Source: Anaeromyxobacter dehalogenans 2CP-C (GTDB lineage: Bacteria > Myxococcota > Myxococcia > Myxococcales > Anaeromyxobacteraceae). Taken from it: DNA of 64,000 nucleotides. The position numbers and the translations under genes are program-made. Positions 49,073-58,060 of the stretch are shown in pieces. Under the pieces are notes generated by a model. It saw nothing but the letters and a program-made list of their open reading frames with translations, was not told the origin of the DNA and ran no database searches. Positions within the stretch are counted from its first letter, which is position 1. Each line of letters begins with the position of its first letter. The stretch is taken from NCBI RefSeq assembly GCF_000013385.1, contig NC_007760.1, forward strand, positions 3,694,001 through 3,758,000, given 5' to 3'.

Positions 49073-50896
49073 CTACTCCGCAACCCCTGCACGCCGGGAG
49101 CGCCCACCGGTCCGACCTCGTGTCCGACTCGCTTCTGCCAAAGGCGGTACTTCAGCGCAGTCGCATCCCGAGAAGTTCGCAACATCCTCTCGAACAGTAC
49201 CGGTCGGGACCGCGATCACCAGAAGCGATCGAGCGCGCGTCATCGCAACGTACATCGCTCGCCTTTGTTCAGGCTCCGGCTGCCCCACACCGAGCTGCTT
49301 CACGGCGCACTCGCCGCGACTGCCTAGCGCCACCACCACTGCGTCATAGGTCTTGCCCTTGGCCGCATGGATGGTCTCGACTTGTACGCGTCGCACGCGC
49401 GAAGCGTCTCCAAACAAGGCTCTGGTTGGCACCCTCAAGAAATCCGTGACGTGCTTGCGCCCGCTCTTCACGAACGCTTTCGGCCGAAGCTCCTGCGCTT
49501 CGTCTTGCGACACAGCGACGCCGGCCACAGCCGCCGCAGCAGGGAACATCGTTTGGAGAGCGTCCGCCCACGCTCCAAGCGGCATCGCCGCGGACGGCAG
49601 TCGCTCCAACACAGTTGTGAGCGCACGGCGACGATCGATATCCATCGCGGTCGTCCGCGCACCGCTCACGGTCGCCCGGCGCAACGCGAGCGTCGCAAGA
49701 GCCGCATCCAGGAGACCGAGCGAACGACCCACCCGTCCTGCGTCGCGTTCGACGGCCGCTAGGGCGAGCAGCCTCGTTGCGCTCCCTCCCGCATCGACGT
49801 GCCAGGGGTCTACTTCGTCAGGCACCTCGAGAATGCGATTGAGCAACGTACGATTCCGAACGAGTACCGCAGCCGACCCGGCGGAAGGCGCTACGCCATT
49901 GGTCTCACAATACTCTTCAAACCGCGGCACGAGATCCGCCGGACGCTTCGGATCATAGATCCACAGAACAGGCCGAATCCCCGTGCACGTCCCCCTTGCG
50001 GCCGACGCTAACGTCGAGAAGGGCTGCGCGGCGTTGCAGATCTGTTGCGAGTTGCGCCGACTCTCGGTCAATTCGGACCGGTGATCCCAGTCAAGTTCCT
50101 TTCCACTGGCTTTACGCTCGAACAGCTCAGGGTGAGCTGCCCTCCACTCGTAGATCGATTGGTCCGGATCGCCGACCAAGACGATCTCCTGCAGCCCGGC
50201 CCCGACCAGGAGATCGAGGATCCGCATCTGCATTTCGGACGTGTCTTGGGCCTCGTCGACGACCACTTCGGGGAACCGCCTTACGAGCGCTTTCGCGACT
50301 TCCGGAAAGGATTCAAGGACCCTCACCGCCCAATACGCGGCGTCGCTCGGGGTTGCCCATCCATCCTTCCCAAACTCTCGTTTAAGAACCGAGCATCGAT
50401 CGTGCCCCGTTGGACATTGGAAAGGCCGCCGCCCACTCCTCACGATGTTTCCTGCGAGGTCCCACGAGAAGTGCTCCAACCTACACCCGCTGCGATTACA
50501 CGCGGGGCGGCCCCACGCCCATCGCCCCGAAGCCACCCAAGGCCTTTCCGGGAGCCCGACGATGGCCGGCCTCCCCGCGCATCCCATCACCCTGTGCCCG
50601 AACGGCAAGAATACAAAGGAATTGATGAAGGAGTCTAGCGTGCCGAGGAAGTGTGGATACGCTCCAAACGCGTCGCACCGGAGGGCGACAAGCGACCGAC
50701 GCACCTCCTCGCACGCGACGTTTGTGAATGACAGCGCAGCAATGCCTGCGTGGCGCGCCTTCCACTCTCGAATCCGATGGGCGAGCAGACGAGCAACCAC
50801 AAACGTTTTGCCACTGCCAGGACATGCCCGCACCGTGAAGCGGCCTCGACGCTCCACAACGGCGCGCTGCTCGTGCGTGAGGGAGTCGTCGCTCAT
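49073..50896 (-). CDS. gajB: Gabija helicase-like protein GajB (UvrD family)
   Basis: A 607-aa superfamily 1 helicase-like protein, the GajB partner of the Gabija anti-phage system. The start ATG at 50896 overlaps the gajA stop (ATGA). Motif I, VRACPGSGKTFVV, lies near residue 27. Motif II, EVVVDEAQDTSEMQ, is near residue 211 and motif III, LVGDPDQSIYEWR, follows. The C-terminal helicase motifs include ETIHAAKGKTYDAV and AMYVAMTRARSLL. A Cys-containing insert (CAGRPAIVG; ACNRSGCRLEHF) lies between motifs I and II. Base composition is lower in GC than the flanking par genes, in keeping with acquisition as cargo. Confidence 0.88.
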   Translation of the reverse strand: MSDDSLTHEQRAVVERRGRFTVRACPGSGKTFVVARLLAHRIREWKARHAGIAALSFTNVACEEVRRSLVALRCDAFGAYPHFLGTLDSFINSFVFLPFGHRVMGCAGRPAIVGLPERPWVASGRWAWGRPACNRSGCRLEHFSWDLAGNIVRSGRRPFQCPTGHDRCSVLKREFGKDGWATPSDAAYWAVRVLESFPEVAKALVRRFPEVVVDEAQDTSEMQMRILDLLVGAGLQEIVLVGDPDQSIYEWRAAHPELFERKASGKELDWDHRSELTESRRNSQQICNAAQPFSTLASAARGTCTGIRPVLWIYDPKRPADLVPRFEEYCETNGVAPSAGSAAVLVRNRTLLNRILEVPDEVDPWHVDAGGSATRLLALAAVERDAGRVGRSLGLLDAALATLALRRATVSGARTTAMDIDRRRALTTVLERLPSAAMPLGAWADALQTMFPAAAAVAGVAVSQDEAQELRPKAFVKSGRKHVTDFLRVPTRALFGDASRVRRVQVETIHAAKGKTYDAVVVALGSRGECAVKQLGVGQPEPEQRRAMYVAMTRARSLLVIAVPTGTVREDVANFSGCDCAEVPPLAEASRTRGRTGGRSRRAGVAE

Positions 50897-52884
50897 GACC
50901 GCGAACCACGACGCGCCACGTGCTTCGCTGCCGCGGACAGGTAGTCCGGAACGACGAACGTTCTTACTGGTGTGCCTTCGTCTAGCAGCGCAGCCAGACG
51001 CTGCGCTACGGCAGCCTTCATGCCCGACAGCCGAGCCCATACCGCTGCCGCGCGGCCCCAGTCGAAGTCCAGAGTCGCCGCCTGCTCTCGCAGATTCCGC
51101 GCCACTGTCGGGTGCCCGCATCCCTCGACAGCCTCGGCTATCGGCTCGAGATTGTCCGTGAACATCCCCAATTCGACTTCGAGCGTCTTCCGAGCACGAA
51201 ATACCTTTAGCGTTCCCCCCTCGAGTTCTGCGGCTTTGGAAGACCTGTCCGACTGCCGCCCTGCTGCCAGCACTCGACCGGCGGCCATCAACTCGGCGGC
51301 ATCGCGCAGTTTCGAGGGCTCGAGTTCACCAGCGCAGCGATCATCATCGGTCACGAGTGCGCACGGAATGTGGAGCCGACGAGCAGGTTCGTCGCTGTTG
51401 AAGAGCGCCGCGAATGGTGCGAATGACACACCGGCTACGGCGACGACCTCGACTGCGCTGTGATCGAACCGGTACCCCGCACGCTTTGCGAGCACGGGGA
51501 AGAGAAGCGCCTCCGAGATTCCCTCAACCAGAACGACCGCGCGCGAAAACAAGAGCTGCGATCTAGTAACGTCGAGGTACCGCCTGAGATCTGCCTTCTG
51601 GTTCTCGTCGAGAGGACACCGCCTCAGAGCCGTCGCCGTTACTCTCCCTTCAGCACGATGCATAACAATGAGGCTGTCCAAGCTCGCACGCGACGTGAGC
51701 GTCGGCGAATGTGACGTCACGAAGACTTGAACTTGATTCCCTGCGTCGTCGATAACGCTGGTTCGGCTGAGGAAGTCGTAGACGAGCACCTGAAGTTGCG
51801 GATGAATATGCGCCTCCGGCTCCTCTATCAGGAGGGCGCTGTAGTTCTGAAGCCCCGCCTTCCGACGCTCGACGAGGTCGCCAAGCACGACCCCCATGTA
51901 AATGAGGTTGTTGTACCCCATCCCGTTCTGGTCGACTCCGAACGGCTCCACGTGGTCAAGCAACTCGGCATACAACTCGCCGAGTTTCTCCTGTTCAGGT
52001 TTTCCCAGATGCCCCAACCTGATGAGCACTCGGTCTCCATCCTCCGAGACTCGGTCGAGCAGATTGGCGTTAGCGCCTGCCCGCTGGCGAAGTTCCTTCC
52101 AAGACTCCACGTCGTAGACCGCCACGAACTCGCTTTCGCCCGCCTGTGGGAGCAATAGCCGAAGCGTGTCCGCCACTCGCTCGAATGCCGGCGCACCAAG
52201 ACTGATGCGGACGCTTTGACGCAGTTCGTTTCCCGCCAGCTCGGACAAGTGATCGTTGATCATTTCGGCCGTTCTCTGGATACCCCCCTCGGCCAGAATG
52301 AAGCGATTGGCCTGTCGAACGTGAGCCTCTACGCGGGCGCGATCAACGGGATCGCTGATCACACGCTTTACGAGATGTCCCACTCGCCCCCCACGCTGGG
52401 GCCTGAGATCCGACTCCGCATCTCGGAGTGCACCAAGGTACATATGAGAGACGAGTTCCCACACTGCGGGGGGCACGGGCTGCCCCTCGACTTCCCCGCC
52501 CCACACGGTTTGACGAACTCGGCTCTGCCCGCCGACCGTTTCGAGTCGGAACCGCAGGTGAACCTGCGCCGATACTGGCGGCCCAGGAACGAGAAGTTCA
52601 TAGAAGACGCCCTGCTCGGCGTTTGAAAGCCCCTCGAAGATCGCATCTAGCCGAATCTCATGAGCCGGCTCGCCTCCCGCTGCACAGTAGAAGTCCTGCG
52701 GCTGGACATAGACGTCGCGTCTCCCGGGGCCGAGACTGAACAGCAGTCGCAAAGCGTCAACGATGGCTGTCTTCCCGACGTTATTCTCGCCGAGGATCAC
52801 GTTCATCCCAGCCTGGAACTCGATGGTGATTCCGGATGAACCGAAACACCGGAAGTTCTCGATCCGCAACGTAGCGAGATGCAT
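50893..52884 (-). CDS. gajA: Gabija OLD-family nuclease GajA
   Basis: A 663-aa OLD-family protein: ABC-type ATPase plus TOPRIM nuclease, the nicking endonuclease of Gabija. I start it at the ATG at 52884 (MHLATLRIENFRCFGSSGIT), the typical family N-terminus, with GAGGGGG upstream. Walker A, GENNVGKTAIVDAL, is near residue 35. The signature and Walker B region, ALLIEEPEAHIHPQLQ, lies near residue 357. The TOPRIM domain has VLVEGISEALLFPVLA near residue 455 and CALVTDDDRCAGEL. GajA is kept inactive by nucleotides and activated by phage-caused nucleotide depletion in the characterised system. It overlaps gajB by 4 nt. Confidence 0.88.
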   Translation of the reverse strand: MHLATLRIENFRCFGSSGITIEFQAGMNVILGENNVGKTAIVDALRLLFSLGPGRRDVYVQPQDFYCAAGGEPAHEIRLDAIFEGLSNAEQGVFYELLVPGPPVSAQVHLRFRLETVGGQSRVRQTVWGGEVEGQPVPPAVWELVSHMYLGALRDAESDLRPQRGGRVGHLVKRVISDPVDRARVEAHVRQANRFILAEGGIQRTAEMINDHLSELAGNELRQSVRISLGAPAFERVADTLRLLLPQAGESEFVAVYDVESWKELRQRAGANANLLDRVSEDGDRVLIRLGHLGKPEQEKLGELYAELLDHVEPFGVDQNGMGYNNLIYMGVVLGDLVERRKAGLQNYSALLIEEPEAHIHPQLQVLVYDFLSRTSVIDDAGNQVQVFVTSHSPTLTSRASLDSLIVMHRAEGRVTATALRRCPLDENQKADLRRYLDVTRSQLLFSRAVVLVEGISEALLFPVLAKRAGYRFDHSAVEVVAVAGVSFAPFAALFNSDEPARRLHIPCALVTDDDRCAGELEPSKLRDAAELMAAGRVLAAGRQSDRSSKAAELEGGTLKVFRARKTLEVELGMFTDNLEPIAEAVEGCGHPTVARNLREQAATLDFDWGRAAAVWARLSGMKAAVAQRLAALLDEGTPVRTFVVPDYLSAAAKHVARRGSRS

Positions 52885-53215
52885 CCCCACCCCCTCAGGC
52901 CACTCGGCCGCTCCTCGACTCGGAATGTTGCCGAGTGGACCGAGGCTCGACGGCGCGAATCGTTCATCGATGTAGCGCTCATTCCCGGGCCCCATCCGCG
53001 GCAGAACCACTTCACCACACGAACGATCCCACGTCGGCCTGACAGGGCGAGATTGCTGGCGACTCCCACAACAGGGCCGCCTCACGCAGCGGGAGAACGG
53101 ACCTCCTCCCTTCCCCTTTTGGCCCGTCGTCCGCCCGGTAACAGGAAGCCGGACGGGCCGCGAGGTCAACCGCGGCCACCGTCCGGCGAACGACGAACGG
53201 GCCTGTGAGCACCCT
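52885..53215. other. 331-nt gap between gajA and parB
   Basis: No gene is supported here. It should contain the Gabija promoter, but I found no convincing hexamer pair. Complementary GGCCCGTC and GACGGGCC words lie near 53120 and 53153 and could form a terminator-like stem for parB, without a T-run. Confidence 0.4.
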
Positions 53216-54325
53216 CTACACGCGCCGGACCCGCATCAGCAGCTCCTCGAGTATGGCGATGAGCTGCTCGCGCTCGTCCGGCGTGACCACCCCACGCTGG
53301 ATCCGCGCTTCCTCGATGACGACGCGCCCATGCTCCCTCGAGAACAGCGGAGGCGACGAGTCGGGCAACACCTCGCTTTCGGTGACTACCTCCGGCGTGA
53401 CGACCTCCGCCGCCTCCTCGGGCGTCGTATCCGAGCTCCGGTTTCCTACCGCGGTGGATGCCGCGCTGACCGCCTCGCCCGACAGCCCGCTGTTCGTGAG
53501 GGCGGCGCTCTCTTCGTCGTCCCCGCCCGCCACCTTCTTCGCGTGCTGCTCGATACGTCGGATCGGCCACTTCTCCCGCACGATGCGCTCGAGCAGCTTG
53601 TCGACCCGCTTCAGCGCCTCTTCGTTCCCGACTGCCTTCTCGAGTGCGTTGAAGACGCGATCGACCTCGATGGCTCCCCGGGCGTCGAGCTCACCGCGGA
53701 TGAGCGCCTTCTTGATGGGCTCGATCGCCATATGGATACGGTAGAGCCGACGCGCCTGGGCGTAGCTGCGCCCGATGAGCTCGCCTGCCTCGCGCACGTC
53801 GAGGTCTCGCGCCCCCATGAGCTGCGCGAGGACGTCGGCCTCCTCGACCGCGTTCAGGTTCTCGCGGTGCAAGTTCTCCTCGGCCTGGGCCAGCAGCTTC
53901 GTGGGACGGTCGACCAGCTTCGGGTCGATGATGCAGGGGATCTCCTCGAGGCCTGCGAGCTGCGCCGCCCGCCACCGCCGCTCCCCCGCGACGATCTGGA
54001 AATGTCCGGGCTCGGCCCCGTGCGGCGTCACGATGATGGGTTCCCTGACTCCGGAGCGGCGCAGGCTGTCCGCGAGTGCAAGGAGCCGCTCCTCGTCGAA
54101 CTGTTGGCGCGCCTGTCCATCCGGCGCGGGCGAGATGAGGTCCAGTCGGACCGACCGGAGCTGCTGGCCCGGGAGGATGCTGGCGAGCACTGCGTCCTTG
54201 GTCGCCTCGGCGGCGTAGACGGCAATCGGGTCGGCTCCGTTCGCGTCGGATGCCCTGACCTGTTCGGCGCGAGTGATCCGCGACGTGAGCTTCTCTACGA
54301 TGGACATCTGGCGGCCCTCAGCCAT
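53216..54325 (-). CDS. parB: Partition protein ParB
   Basis: A 369-aa ParB. The N-terminal domain has VRLDLISPAPDGQARQQFDE, then ALADSLRRSGVREPIIV and AGERRWRAAQLAGLEEIPCI. The helix-turn-helix region has VREAGELIGRSYAQARRLYR. The C-terminal domain is acidic with a final coil (DEREQLIAILEELLMRVRRV). The start at 54325 is set by GGAGG 6 nt upstream within the end of parA, which it overlaps by 8 nt. With parA it makes a full partition operon. Fragments of a second copy lie at 48772-48936. Confidence 0.92.
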   Translation of the reverse strand: MAEGRQMSIVEKLTSRITRAEQVRASDANGADPIAVYAAEATKDAVLASILPGQQLRSVRLDLISPAPDGQARQQFDEERLLALADSLRRSGVREPIIVTPHGAEPGHFQIVAGERRWRAAQLAGLEEIPCIIDPKLVDRPTKLLAQAEENLHRENLNAVEEADVLAQLMGARDLDVREAGELIGRSYAQARRLYRIHMAIEPIKKALIRGELDARGAIEVDRVFNALEKAVGNEEALKRVDKLLERIVREKWPIRRIEQHAKKVAGGDDEESAALTNSGLSGEAVSAASTAVGNRSSDTTPEEAAEVVTPEVVTESEVLPDSSPPLFSREHGRVVIEEARIQRGVVTPDEREQLIAILEELLMRVRRV

Positions 54326-55097
54326 GGCTCGCCTCCAGGATCGGCAGGAGCTCGTCGAGCGCGGCGAGATAGGCCGGCGGCCCCTTCGACGGCCGGTAGC
54401 GTGCGTCGTAGAGCGGGATCCCTTCGGCGAGCGAACGCGCGATGGCGGTGGCGAGCGGGATGCGCGTGCGGAGCGCCCGGTCACCAACGAGCCCCTCCAA
54501 CGCCTTGAGCGCCTCGCGCGACTCGGTCTGCTCCTCGACGAACCGCGTCGGCAGGTAGGCGAGCACGTTCGCTTCGGGGGCGACGCCGCGGCGGAGCTGC
54601 TGGACCACCCGTCCCAGCTCCGGGAGGACGGAGACGGCGAGCCGCGTCGTCTCGACCGGCGCGAGGATCGGCCCGGCGGCGAGCGCGTTGTAGGTGACCG
54701 GACCGAGGCTCGGGGCGCAGTCACAGATGACGAAGTCGTAGCGATCCTCGACGCGCTGGAGCGCCTCTCGGACGGCGACGGGACCGGTGAGCTGGTTCGC
54801 GCGCTGCACCTCGAGGTCGACGCCGACGGCCCAAGGGCACGCCGGGACCACATCCAGTCCTTCGCAGACGCGCTGCGGCTCGAACGGCAGCTCGGGCCTG
54901 AGCAGGAACTCGAGGACGCCGTAGGCGCCGGGCTGCGCGTCCACGCCGAGCGCCGCGGTGGCGTTCCCCTGCGAGTCGAGGTCGACGACGAGCACGCGCC
55001 GGCCGGTGCGCTGGAGTCCCCAGGCGAACGCGACGGAGGTCGCGGTCTTCCCGGACCCTCCCTTCGGCATCGCCACGACGAGTCTGCGAGCAGTCAT
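54318..55097 (-). CDS. parA: Partition ATPase ParA
   Basis: A 259-aa ParA/Soj-type ATPase. The deviant Walker A is KGGSGKT at residues 12-18. A' follows as VVDLDSQGNATAALG, and the Walker B-like DFVICDCAPSLGPVT is near residue 115. There is no N-terminal DNA-binding extension, so it is type Ib-like in size. The ATG at 55097 is preferred over the one at 55103 because GGAGG lies 8 nt before it. It is divergent from the gene at 55244. Confidence 0.93.
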   Translation of the reverse strand: MTARRLVVAMPKGGSGKTATSVAFAWGLQRTGRRVLVVDLDSQGNATAALGVDAQPGAYGVLEFLLRPELPFEPQRVCEGLDVVPACPWAVGVDLEVQRANQLTGPVAVREALQRVEDRYDFVICDCAPSLGPVTYNALAAGPILAPVETTRLAVSVLPELGRVVQQLRRGVAPEANVLAYLPTRFVEEQTESREALKALEGLVGDRALRTRIPLATAIARSLAEGIPLYDARYRPSKGPPAYLAALDELLPILEASHG

Positions 55098-55156
55098 GTC
55101 CATCTCCTCCGCCGGCGCGAATGGGGCCGGCGGGTTGACTCTGACCGTCTGGCGTG

Positions 55157-55166
55157 TGACATACAA
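55157..55166 (+). promoter_or_regulatory. Shared upstream element, copy C
   Basis: TGACATACAA on the plus strand, 77 nt before the gene at 55244 and in the same relative orientation as copies A and B. The second half found in A and B (AGCTA...TGCGA) is not clear here. Preceded by GTG, so the -35-like hexamer would be GTGACA. Confidence 0.5.
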
Positions 55167-55243
55167 CGCGCATGCTGTGCACCTGTTGGGTCGGATTCGA
55201 GTGACTGTCAGGGGCGACCGGCAGGATGGTATCGAGGTGAAGC

Positions 55244-55747
55244 ATGACGAACTCCGATCCCATCGCCCTGTGGCTCGCCGCGAGCGTCGTGACCGGCGTC
55301 GCGGCGCACGTGGCGCTCGCCGCACGGAGCAGGCGCGCGTACCGGCGGTTCCGCGAGGCTTACGTCGGGGCCGTCTCGGCGGCACAGCAGACCGGCGCCG
55401 CGGACGCGCTCGTGCGCGCGCAGGAGCTTCATCGGGAGTTCATGCGAACGACGCCGCCGCCGGGCTGGCTCGCCGGTCTCGGCGCGCGCCTCAAGGCCGC
55501 GCTCGTCGTGTGCGCGGTCGCTGGCGTCGCCGTGATGGTCGCCACGGGCCGCCTGCCGCCCATCGTCGCCGGCGTCGCGGTGTTGTTCGCGATCGGCCTG
55601 CGGCGGATCCTCCTCGCGACGGCACTGCTCCTGGCCCTGTTCGTCGCCACGAACATGGTCTCGCCGGCGGGTCGGGCGGACCGCACTCCGGTGACCGCCC
55701 ACTCCGCGCCACCCGATGCGGCCAAAGCGCTCGGCCGCTCGCGATGA
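55244..55747 (+). CDS. Unknown membrane protein beside the lytic transglycosylase
   Basis: A 167-aa protein with an N-terminal membrane helix (IALWLAASVVTGVAAHVALA), a soluble helical part, and two further hydrophobic segments (AALVVCAVAGVAVMVA and VAGVAVLFAIGLRRILLATA). It ends in a polar tail. No family is recognised. Its stop overlaps the transglycosylase start by 4 nt (ATGA). With the shared upstream element, this argues for a role in the transfer machinery. Confidence 0.72.
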   Translation: MTNSDPIALWLAASVVTGVAAHVALAARSRRAYRRFREAYVGAVSAAQQTGAADALVRAQELHREFMRTTPPPGWLAGLGARLKAALVVCAVAGVAVMVATGRLPPIVAGVAVLFAIGLRRILLATALLLALFVATNMVSPAGRADRTPVTAHSAPPDAAKALGRSR

Positions 55748-56202
55748 TGTGCGCCACGCTCGCCCTCGCGGCGCTGCTCGCGGCCCGCGGCCCCATCCCG
55801 TTCGAGGCCGAGATCGACGCGGCGCTCGCCGAGACCTCCGCCATCTACCCGGTCCCGAAGGCCCTCGTGGTCGCGGTGATCTCTGTCGAGAGCAGCTTCC
55901 GCCCGCGCGCGGTCTCCCGTGCCGGCGCGAAGGGCCTCATGCAGCTCATGCCGTACACGGCGCGCCGCGTCGGCATCGCGGAGCGGGATCTGTTCGACCC
56001 GCGCCGGAACGTCCTCGGCGGTGTGCGGCTCCTCGCTGTGCTCCTCCGCCACTACGAGGGTGATGTGATCGCCACTCTGGTCGCGTACAACGCGCGGCCG
56101 CGCCGGCTGTTCGCGCCGGTTCCTCGCAACGGCGAAACGCCGGCATACGTGTGGAAGGTACTCGCGGCAACGCGGTTCTCGTTGCCGGTGGTCCGAAGCT
56201 GA
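55744..56202 (+). CDS. VirB1-like lytic transglycosylase
   Basis: A 152-aa SLT-family transglycosylase that would open peptidoglycan for the secretion channel. A short hydrophobic N-terminus (CATLALAALLAA) serves as signal. The catalytic glutamate is in VISVESSFRPRAVS (about residue 44), followed by the typical GAKGLMQLMPYTARRVG, and YNA in LVAYNARPRR. The domain is minimal in length, as for VirB1. A decayed copy of its central part lies at 48939-49013. Confidence 0.9.
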   Translation: MMCATLALAALLAARGPIPFEAEIDAALAETSAIYPVPKALVVAVISVESSFRPRAVSRAGAKGLMQLMPYTARRVGIAERDLFDPRRNVLGGVRLLAVLLRHYEGDVIATLVAYNARPRRLFAPVPRNGETPAYVWKVLAATRFSLPVVRS

Positions 56203-56376
56203 CGATGTGTCCCGCGGCGTGCGAGAAGAGTTCGTCAACGACGTCGAATACTCCCTCTCCCTCCAACGCCCTGAGCCGGGCTGCGCGGCATCGTCGCCAA
56301 TGCTCCTGGGGCTTCATGGTTCCGAGGGTGTCCGCAAGTCAGGTAGGCTGCTCACCTCACCGCGAGGGGGGACCCC

Positions 56377-57513
56377 ATGGACAAGCATCTGAGCCCGTTC
56401 GTCTTCGGCGCCGACCTATCGAAGGAGGACGGTCACATCGCGTGGCCGGCGTACCGTCAGACATCGGCCAAGGAGGTCGGTTTCGCCGAGCGATGGCTTC
56501 AGAACGCCATCGAGCGCGACCCGAGTCTTGTGGTTTCGCCGTGCACGCAGGCGGGCTTCACGAACGAGCGCTGGTGGTTCTGGGCAAGCGAGTTCCCGGT
56601 CGACGTCGGTAGCATCGACATCCTGCTGGTCTCGGAGAGCGGCCGGGTCGCGATCGTAGAGACCAAGCTCTCCACCAACCCTGAGGCTCGTCGCAGCGTG
56701 CTCGCGCAACTGCTCGACTACGCGGTTCATCTTGGCGAGGTGGAGGTCGAGGCGCTCCCGGATGTTCCGGAGGGCGTTGAAGCTTCAAGCGAGGAGATCG
56801 CGCGGCGGATCCATGAGGAGCGCGATTACCTGCTCGTCGTCGCCGGCGACCAGCTTAATCCGCGTGCCGTCAAGCTCGGGCGAACGCTCCTTGGCGACCA
56901 TATGCTGAACGAGTGGGAACTTGCGCTCGTCGAGGTGACGGTCTTCGAGCGCATGTCCGACGCTGGCGGCCCGAAGCACATCCTCGTCCCGCACATCAAG
57001 GCGGCGATCGAGGTCGAACGCCGCCAGACGGTGAAGGTCGAGGTGGAAGGCGATAGGAGCCGGGTGCTGGTGGAGCGCCTCGAGCCGGGGAAAGAGGAAG
57101 GTCCGAACGGGCCGTGGACAGAGCAGAGCTTCCTCGCTGCACTCGGTCAAGCGCCTCACATGCGGCCCATCAGCAACCTCGCCGTCAAGCTTACCGAGAT
57201 CGAGCGGACGTTTCCTGGTGCGCACGTTCGCTGGGGGACAGGGAAGGGCGCGTCGGCGCTCCTCAAGAAGAATGGACGCACGCTTATCGAGATCTACGTG
57301 GGGTGGGGCCACATCGTTCTCGCGAAGGATACCGTCGCGCTCGAGGGTGCACTCGGCAAAGCGGGAGCGAAGCGTTGGCTCGAAGTACTCACATCTCTTT
57401 TCCCCGAGCAGATGAAGATGACGAAGCCAACCGTCCGCGGGAGCGACCCCAGGCTTGCCGAGGTTTTGCCGCTCGTTGTCGAGGTCCTTGGAATCGCGAG
57501 CACGAAGAGCTAA
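56377..57513 (+). CDS. PD-(D/E)XK nuclease-like protein, partner of a HEPN protein
   Basis: A 378-aa protein with a clear PD-(D/E)XK core in the first 120 residues: VGSIDILLVSESGRVAIVET, then KLS. This gives Asp81, Glu95 and Lys97, with a conserved downstream helix (RRSVLAQLLDYAVHL). The C-terminal 200 residues are a separate domain (GPWTEQSFLAALGQ, VRWGTGKGASALLKKNGRTL) that I do not recognise. The start has GAGGGGGG upstream. The HEPN-like gene begins 14 nt after its stop. A two-gene toxin or abortive-infection unit is plausible. Confidence 0.75.
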   Translation: MDKHLSPFVFGADLSKEDGHIAWPAYRQTSAKEVGFAERWLQNAIERDPSLVVSPCTQAGFTNERWWFWASEFPVDVGSIDILLVSESGRVAIVETKLSTNPEARRSVLAQLLDYAVHLGEVEVEALPDVPEGVEASSEEIARRIHEERDYLLVVAGDQLNPRAVKLGRTLLGDHMLNEWELALVEVTVFERMSDAGGPKHILVPHIKAAIEVERRQTVKVEVEGDRSRVLVERLEPGKEEGPNGPWTEQSFLAALGQAPHMRPISNLAVKLTEIERTFPGAHVRWGTGKGASALLKKNGRTLIEIYVGWGHIVLAKDTVALEGALGKAGAKRWLEVLTSLFPEQMKMTKPTVRGSDPRLAEVLPLVVEVLGIASTKS

Positions 57514-57527
57514 CAGCGGCCTGACGC

Positions 57528-58010
57528 ATGCCTTCCATCATGACGAACGTTCGCGTGTACCTAACGATCGCGGAGGACGCGGCTGCAGAGTCGAAGCGAC
57601 TTCTTGAGGAGGGAAGAAGTCCGAAACCTGATGGTCAGCCTGGGTATGTCGTGAGGCATGATCCTGAGCGCCGGTCCTTCAAGCAGAGCTTCATCGCAAT
57701 CGCGTTCGCCGGCATGTACCTGGAGGCGCTACTCGCGCTGGTGGGAAGAGAACGCCTCGGCCCAGAGCTGTACAAGAAGATCGATCGCGCCCACACGACC
57801 TACGAGGAGAAGCTGAGGCTGCTCGGCATCTCGGACTCAGACCTCCTCGCCGCGTGCAAGAGGTTTCGCGAGGCGAGAAACGATCTCATGCACGAGAAGC
57901 CCGTCGATCTGGAGTCGCAGGATCTCGGCGAGTGGCGAACGGCCCAAGATGAAGCCTCATTTGCGATAGAAACCGTAAGGGCGATAACGAAGGGGCTGCG
58001 AGGAGACTGA
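57528..58010 (+). CDS. HEPN-domain protein
   Basis: A 160-aa all-helical protein with the HEPN ribonuclease motif R-x4-H in FREARNDLMHEKP (RNDLMH, about residues 117-122). The hydrophobic helix IAIAFAGMYLEALLALVG precedes it, as in HEPN and AbiV-like families. It follows the nuclease-like gene by 14 nt without an obvious ribosome-binding site, so coupling is likely. An ATG at 57540 is an alternative start. RNA cleavage is inferred from the motif only. Confidence 0.7.
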   Translation: MPSIMTNVRVYLTIAEDAAAESKRLLEEGRSPKPDGQPGYVVRHDPERRSFKQSFIAIAFAGMYLEALLALVGRERLGPELYKKIDRAHTTYEEKLRLLGISDSDLLAACKRFREARNDLMHEKPVDLESQDLGEWRTAQDEASFAIETVRAITKGLRGD

Positions 58011-58060
58011 CCTGCCAGCTTCGCGGGGGGCCACTCACCGGCACGTTGGACCCGCGTCGG

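Noticed and set aside
56203-56376. Possible attachment site or tRNA end next to the accessory right end
   Set aside because: No tRNA-like cloverleaf, no direct repeat partner elsewhere in the window, and no integrase gene.
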